Below are positions 61,658 to 64,000 of a stretch of DNA of 64,000 nucleotides, piece after piece (position 1 is the first letter of the stretch; every line of letters begins with the position of its first letter). Source of the DNA: Asticcacaulis sp. AC402 (GTDB taxonomy: Bacteria; Pseudomonadota; Alphaproteobacteria; Caulobacterales; Caulobacteraceae); NCBI RefSeq assembly GCF_000495835.1, contig NZ_AWGC01000029.1, positions 1-64,000 on the forward strand, read 5' to 3'. The translations under genes and the position numbers were made by a program. Under the pieces are notes generated by a model that saw only the letters and a program-made list of their open reading frames with translations, did not search any database and was not told where the DNA came from.

Positions 61658-63022
61658 CTATATGCTCTCGCGTTCCAGCGTCCGTCGGCCCTTGAGCCAG
61701 GTCAGGATATGGCTCCGGCTTTGCGGTTTCGAGAACAGATAGCCCTGCAGGTGCGAACAGCCCAGCCGTTGCAGCGCCTGGCGCTGGTCCTCGGTTTCCA
61801 CCCCTTCGGCGACAACGCCAAGGCCCAGGCCGCGCGCCAGGTGAATCACCGCGCTGATGATCGGTGCCGCCTGGGGCTCAACGCCCAGGCCGTCGATAAA
61901 ACACTTGTCGATCTTGATGACGTCGAGCGGGAAGTTCTTGACGCTGAACAACGACGAATAACCGGTGCCGAAATCGTCGAGAGCAATGCGAAAACCAAGG
62001 TTGCGTAAGGCGCCAAGGGTATCTGCAGCGCCGCGGCTGTCCTCGAAAAAGGCCGTTTCGGTCACTTCGACATGGATGCGGCCATAGGGCACGCCGGCGG
62101 CATCGGCATGGCCGCGCAGGATCTGCACCATGTCGGTGCCGTTAAACTGACGCGCCGACAGGTTGATGGCGACATATTGCTGTGGCCAGTCGCCGCAGTC
62201 GTTGAGCGCCTGGCGGATAACCCAGTCGCCGATGCCGCGGATCAGCCCGCTCTCTTCGGCTACGGGAATGAAGACGGCCGGAGACACCTGGCCCAGATCG
62301 GCGCTCTTCCAGCGCAGCAGGGCTTCGAACCCGGCGACCTCCTGGGTCGCGGCGGCGATGATCGGTTGATAATACAGTTCCAGTTCCTTGTTAGCGATGG
62401 CCTTGGCCAGGCCGGCTTCGATGGCCCGTCGGCGACGCAGATTGTCGTCTAGGCTCTTGTCGAAGCGGCAGACGCGGTTGCGCCCGGCGCGCTTGGCGGC
62501 GAACAAGGCGATGTCGGCGCAGCGCATCAGGTCGGTGACACCGCGCAGGCCGCAATCCTGGCCCAGGAACAGGCCGACAGAGGCACCGATCTGGATGGCG
62601 TTGCCATTGACCAGGAATTCGGTCGCGCAGGCGTCGACCACCTGGCGGCAAATGACTTCGGCCGTCTCTGCCGCGTCAGTCGCCAGAATAAAGCCGAATT
62701 CGTCACCGCTCAGGCGCGCCAGGAAAGCCTCCGCCGGCAGGGTATTGCGCAGCCGTTCGGTGACCTCGCAGATCAGGATGTCGCCGGCGGCATGGCCATA
62801 GGTATCATTGACATATTTGAACCGGTCGAGGTCGAGCAGGGCCAGCGAAAATGGCGCATCACCCTTCAGGCGCTGGCTCAGTTCGCGCTGGAACGCCGCC
62901 CGGTTCGGTGCGCCCGTCTGGAAATCGTGAAAGGCGGCATGGATAGCGCGAGCCTCGCTTTCACTGAGCTGTTTCACCCTCTCCTGGAGGTCCTGCAACT
63001 GTTGCTGGTCGGGTGTTTGCAT
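61658..63022 (-). CDS. GGDEF-EAL cyclic-di-GMP protein
   Basis: A 454-aa cytoplasmic protein, apparently without a sensor domain beyond about 30 N-terminal coiled-coil residues. The GGDEF domain (about 35-195) carries SGDEF in place of GGDEF (105-109); SGDEF variants can be active, but activity is unproven. The EAL domain (about 210-445) keeps EALLRW, NLSARQFN, E-x-TETAFFE, DDFGTGYSS, KIDKCFI and GVETEDQ, the set needed for c-di-GMP hydrolysis. It could be a phosphodiesterase with a regulatory GGDEF domain. It is isolated on the minus strand. Confidence 0.93.
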   Translation of the reverse strand: MQTPDQQQLQDLQERVKQLSESEARAIHAAFHDFQTGAPNRAAFQRELSQRLKGDAPFSLALLDLDRFKYVNDTYGHAAGDILICEVTERLRNTLPAEAFLARLSGDEFGFILATDAAETAEVICRQVVDACATEFLVNGNAIQIGASVGLFLGQDCGLRGVTDLMRCADIALFAAKRAGRNRVCRFDKSLDDNLRRRRAIEAGLAKAIANKELELYYQPIIAAATQEVAGFEALLRWKSADLGQVSPAVFIPVAEESGLIRGIGDWVIRQALNDCGDWPQQYVAINLSARQFNGTDMVQILRGHADAAGVPYGRIHVEVTETAFFEDSRGAADTLGALRNLGFRIALDDFGTGYSSLFSVKNFPLDVIKIDKCFIDGLGVEPQAAPIISAVIHLARGLGLGVVAEGVETEDQRQALQRLGCSHLQGYLFSKPQSRSHILTWLKGRRTLERESI

Positions 63023-63511
63023 AGGCTGAGCCGTCCGTCTGATCGTAGGAAGCTAGGGCAGAAATGTTAAGAAGCGGTGGCAGCTGGTGTTTGATGCGGT
63101 AACGGACGGTTTACCGTGCTTTTTCATTCTTGGTAACGCCCGGAAGTTGAACCCCGGGCGGTTTTCACCTGAAAAACTGTTAAGCTTGAATCGGGTCGAT
63201 TTCAGTACTAATGTAACGTGTCGCTGCGATCACTTCCCCCCTCGAAAGTGGCGACTTTGACGGGCACCCTGCCCCCCAGGGTGCCCGTCTAACATTTGCC
63301 CTTCCCCTTACAGCATAAGCCTGAGACCGGCACCGCGCCATAGCAGTCGTGTGCGTCGATGCGAGCCGCCGATAGCGCAGTCCGGCTAGAGCGGTATGCG
63401 TTTTGATGGAATCAAAACCCCGGTCTACGTTTTTTTGTCGCACAATTTATCCGAAAACGGGGACGCCCGTGCGGTGCTGCACACTTTATCGGACTGCGCC
63501 CTGGGGCGAAC
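63023..63511. other. Intergenic region with a hairpin and a family-2 repeat
   Basis: No gene is supported. A strong inverted repeat (GACGGGCACCCT / AGGGTGCCCGTC, 63259-63289, 7-nt loop) is present, and a full copy of dispersed repeat family 2 fills 63386-63503. Short open frames through the repeat are not credible. Confidence 0.6.
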
Positions 63512-63545
63512 AAAAAGACAAAGGCCCGTCGATGACGGACGGGCC
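63512..63545 (-). terminator. Terminator of the VWA-domain gene
   Basis: GGCCCGTC / GACGGGCC (63523-63530, 63538-63545) form a stem; on the minus strand it is followed by TTTGTCTTTTTG. It lies 30 nt after the stop of the VWA gene. Confidence 0.75.
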
Positions 63546-63574
63546 CTCTTTTCGCTTTCCGTCCGCAGGGCAGG

Positions 63575-64000
63575 TTACTGCCTGACCCTGGCGGTTTCGG
63601 CCAGGCGGGTCAGTTCCAGGAACTCCTGGCGGCGGTAATCGGTCTGTGTTCCTCCAAGTGTCCGGGCGTCGGCAAGGCTGTAGGTCCCGAGGTATGTGTC
63701 GCCGCGCAGAATCTGGCCATAGGCCGCGACCGCTGCCGCAAACGCCATATCACCCCGTGCCGGCTGCGCTGTGACCACCATCGCCGCCGGGACAGCCTGT
63801 TGGATCAGGCGCGACGTGTCCTCGCCCGGCAGCTTGTAGCGGAGTTTTAGCCACACCAACTGGTCGTCCTGGGTGCCGGCGGCCGCCACCGTGTTGCCAG
63901 CGAAATGGCGGTCGGGCAGCCAGCCCTCGGTTCCGGTCGGGACGATCTCATAGATGGCCGTGACCTGATGACCGGCGCCAATATCGCCGGCATCGACCGC
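63575..64000 (-). CDS. VWA domain protein, YfbK-like C-terminus (partial)
   Basis: The C-terminal 141 residues; the gene continues past the window edge, so the start is not seen. Segments DIGAGHQVTAIYEIVPTG, LVWLKLRYKLPGED, FAAAVAAYGQILRGDTYLG and YRRQEFLELTRLAE match the C-terminal region (DUF3520) of von Willebrand factor A proteins related to E. coli YfbK. Such proteins are exported and thought to act at the envelope. The VWA MIDAS motif would be upstream, outside the window. Confidence 0.88.
   Translation of the reverse strand, partial: AVDAGDIGAGHQVTAIYEIVPTGTEGWLPDRHFAGNTVAAAGTQDDQLVWLKLRYKLPGEDTSRLIQQAVPAAMVVTAQPARGDMAFAAAVAAYGQILRGDTYLGTYSLADARTLGGTQTDYRRQEFLELTRLAETARVRQ

Overview
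The window looks like a chromosomal segment of an alphaproteobacterium, most likely of the Caulobacterales (an Asticcacaulis/Caulobacter-like genome). The signs are the moderately high G+C with GTG/TTG starts, a GTTC-N7-GTTC LexA box, the DUF853, DUF2214 and DUF4253 families, and a hydroxybutyrate/thiolase operon. The rank is inferred from protein families and gene style, not from a marker gene.

Region 1 (1-13,750) is accessory. It opens with a DUF4253 protein overlapping an N-terminally truncated release factor PrfH. A minus-strand cluster of five genes follows (9,779 down to 1,570): a GNAT-like protein, an unknown 255-aa protein, a Lon-like AAA+ ATPase without a protease domain, a 1,361-aa helical-repeat/CHAT caspase-like protease, and a protein with a putative helix-turn-helix. 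A 16-bp-arm palindrome lies just upstream. This cluster is my main candidate for an undescribed (defence-like or stress) system. Next come an IS21-family remnant with a broken istB, a DUF1877 gene, and a divergent pair around a perfect LexA box: an SRAP/YedK-type abasic-site protein and an unknown cysteine-containing protein.

Region 2 (13,750-38,700) is mostly chromosomal housekeeping. It holds a TetR-controlled alpha/beta-hydrolase/thiolase/3-hydroxybutyrate dehydrogenase operon with two matching operators, a secreted protein, and two tandem giant RTX proteins (one carrying three tail-collar domains). It continues with an M23 lipoprotein, thyA-folA, a divergent ketol-acid reductoisomerase, a TrmN6-like methyltransferase, a polyprenyl diphosphate synthase, an acyltransferase, a DUF853 ATPase, a Tat-exported TIM-barrel protein, DUF2214, a pteridine-reductase-like SDR, a NUDIX hydrolase and an M23 peptidase.

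Region 3 (38,680-51,134) has the conserved envelope operon ydbH-ynbE-ydbL (lipid transport between membranes) and a compact type IV secretion operon virB2-B3-B4-B6-B9-B10-B11. VirB8, VirB5, VirB7, VirD4 and a relaxase are not visible.

Region 4 (51,135-64,000) contains a CPBP protease, a metallophosphoesterase, a PMT-like glycosyltransferase, a glycine-zipper protein, a dicarboxylate symporter, an HExxH protein, a secreted polysaccharide-lyase-like protein, nnrD, msrA, tRNA-Ser(GGA) with a duplicated 3' end, a GGDEF-EAL protein and the C-terminal end of a VWA/YfbK-type protein.

The intergenic DNA is rich in dispersed repeats. The most informative is a 133-160 bp MITE-like element with TRCCAA ends, in four copies. 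Three copies are flanked by an exact TAA duplication. Two copies split genes that can be rejoined exactly by removing the element and one TAA.
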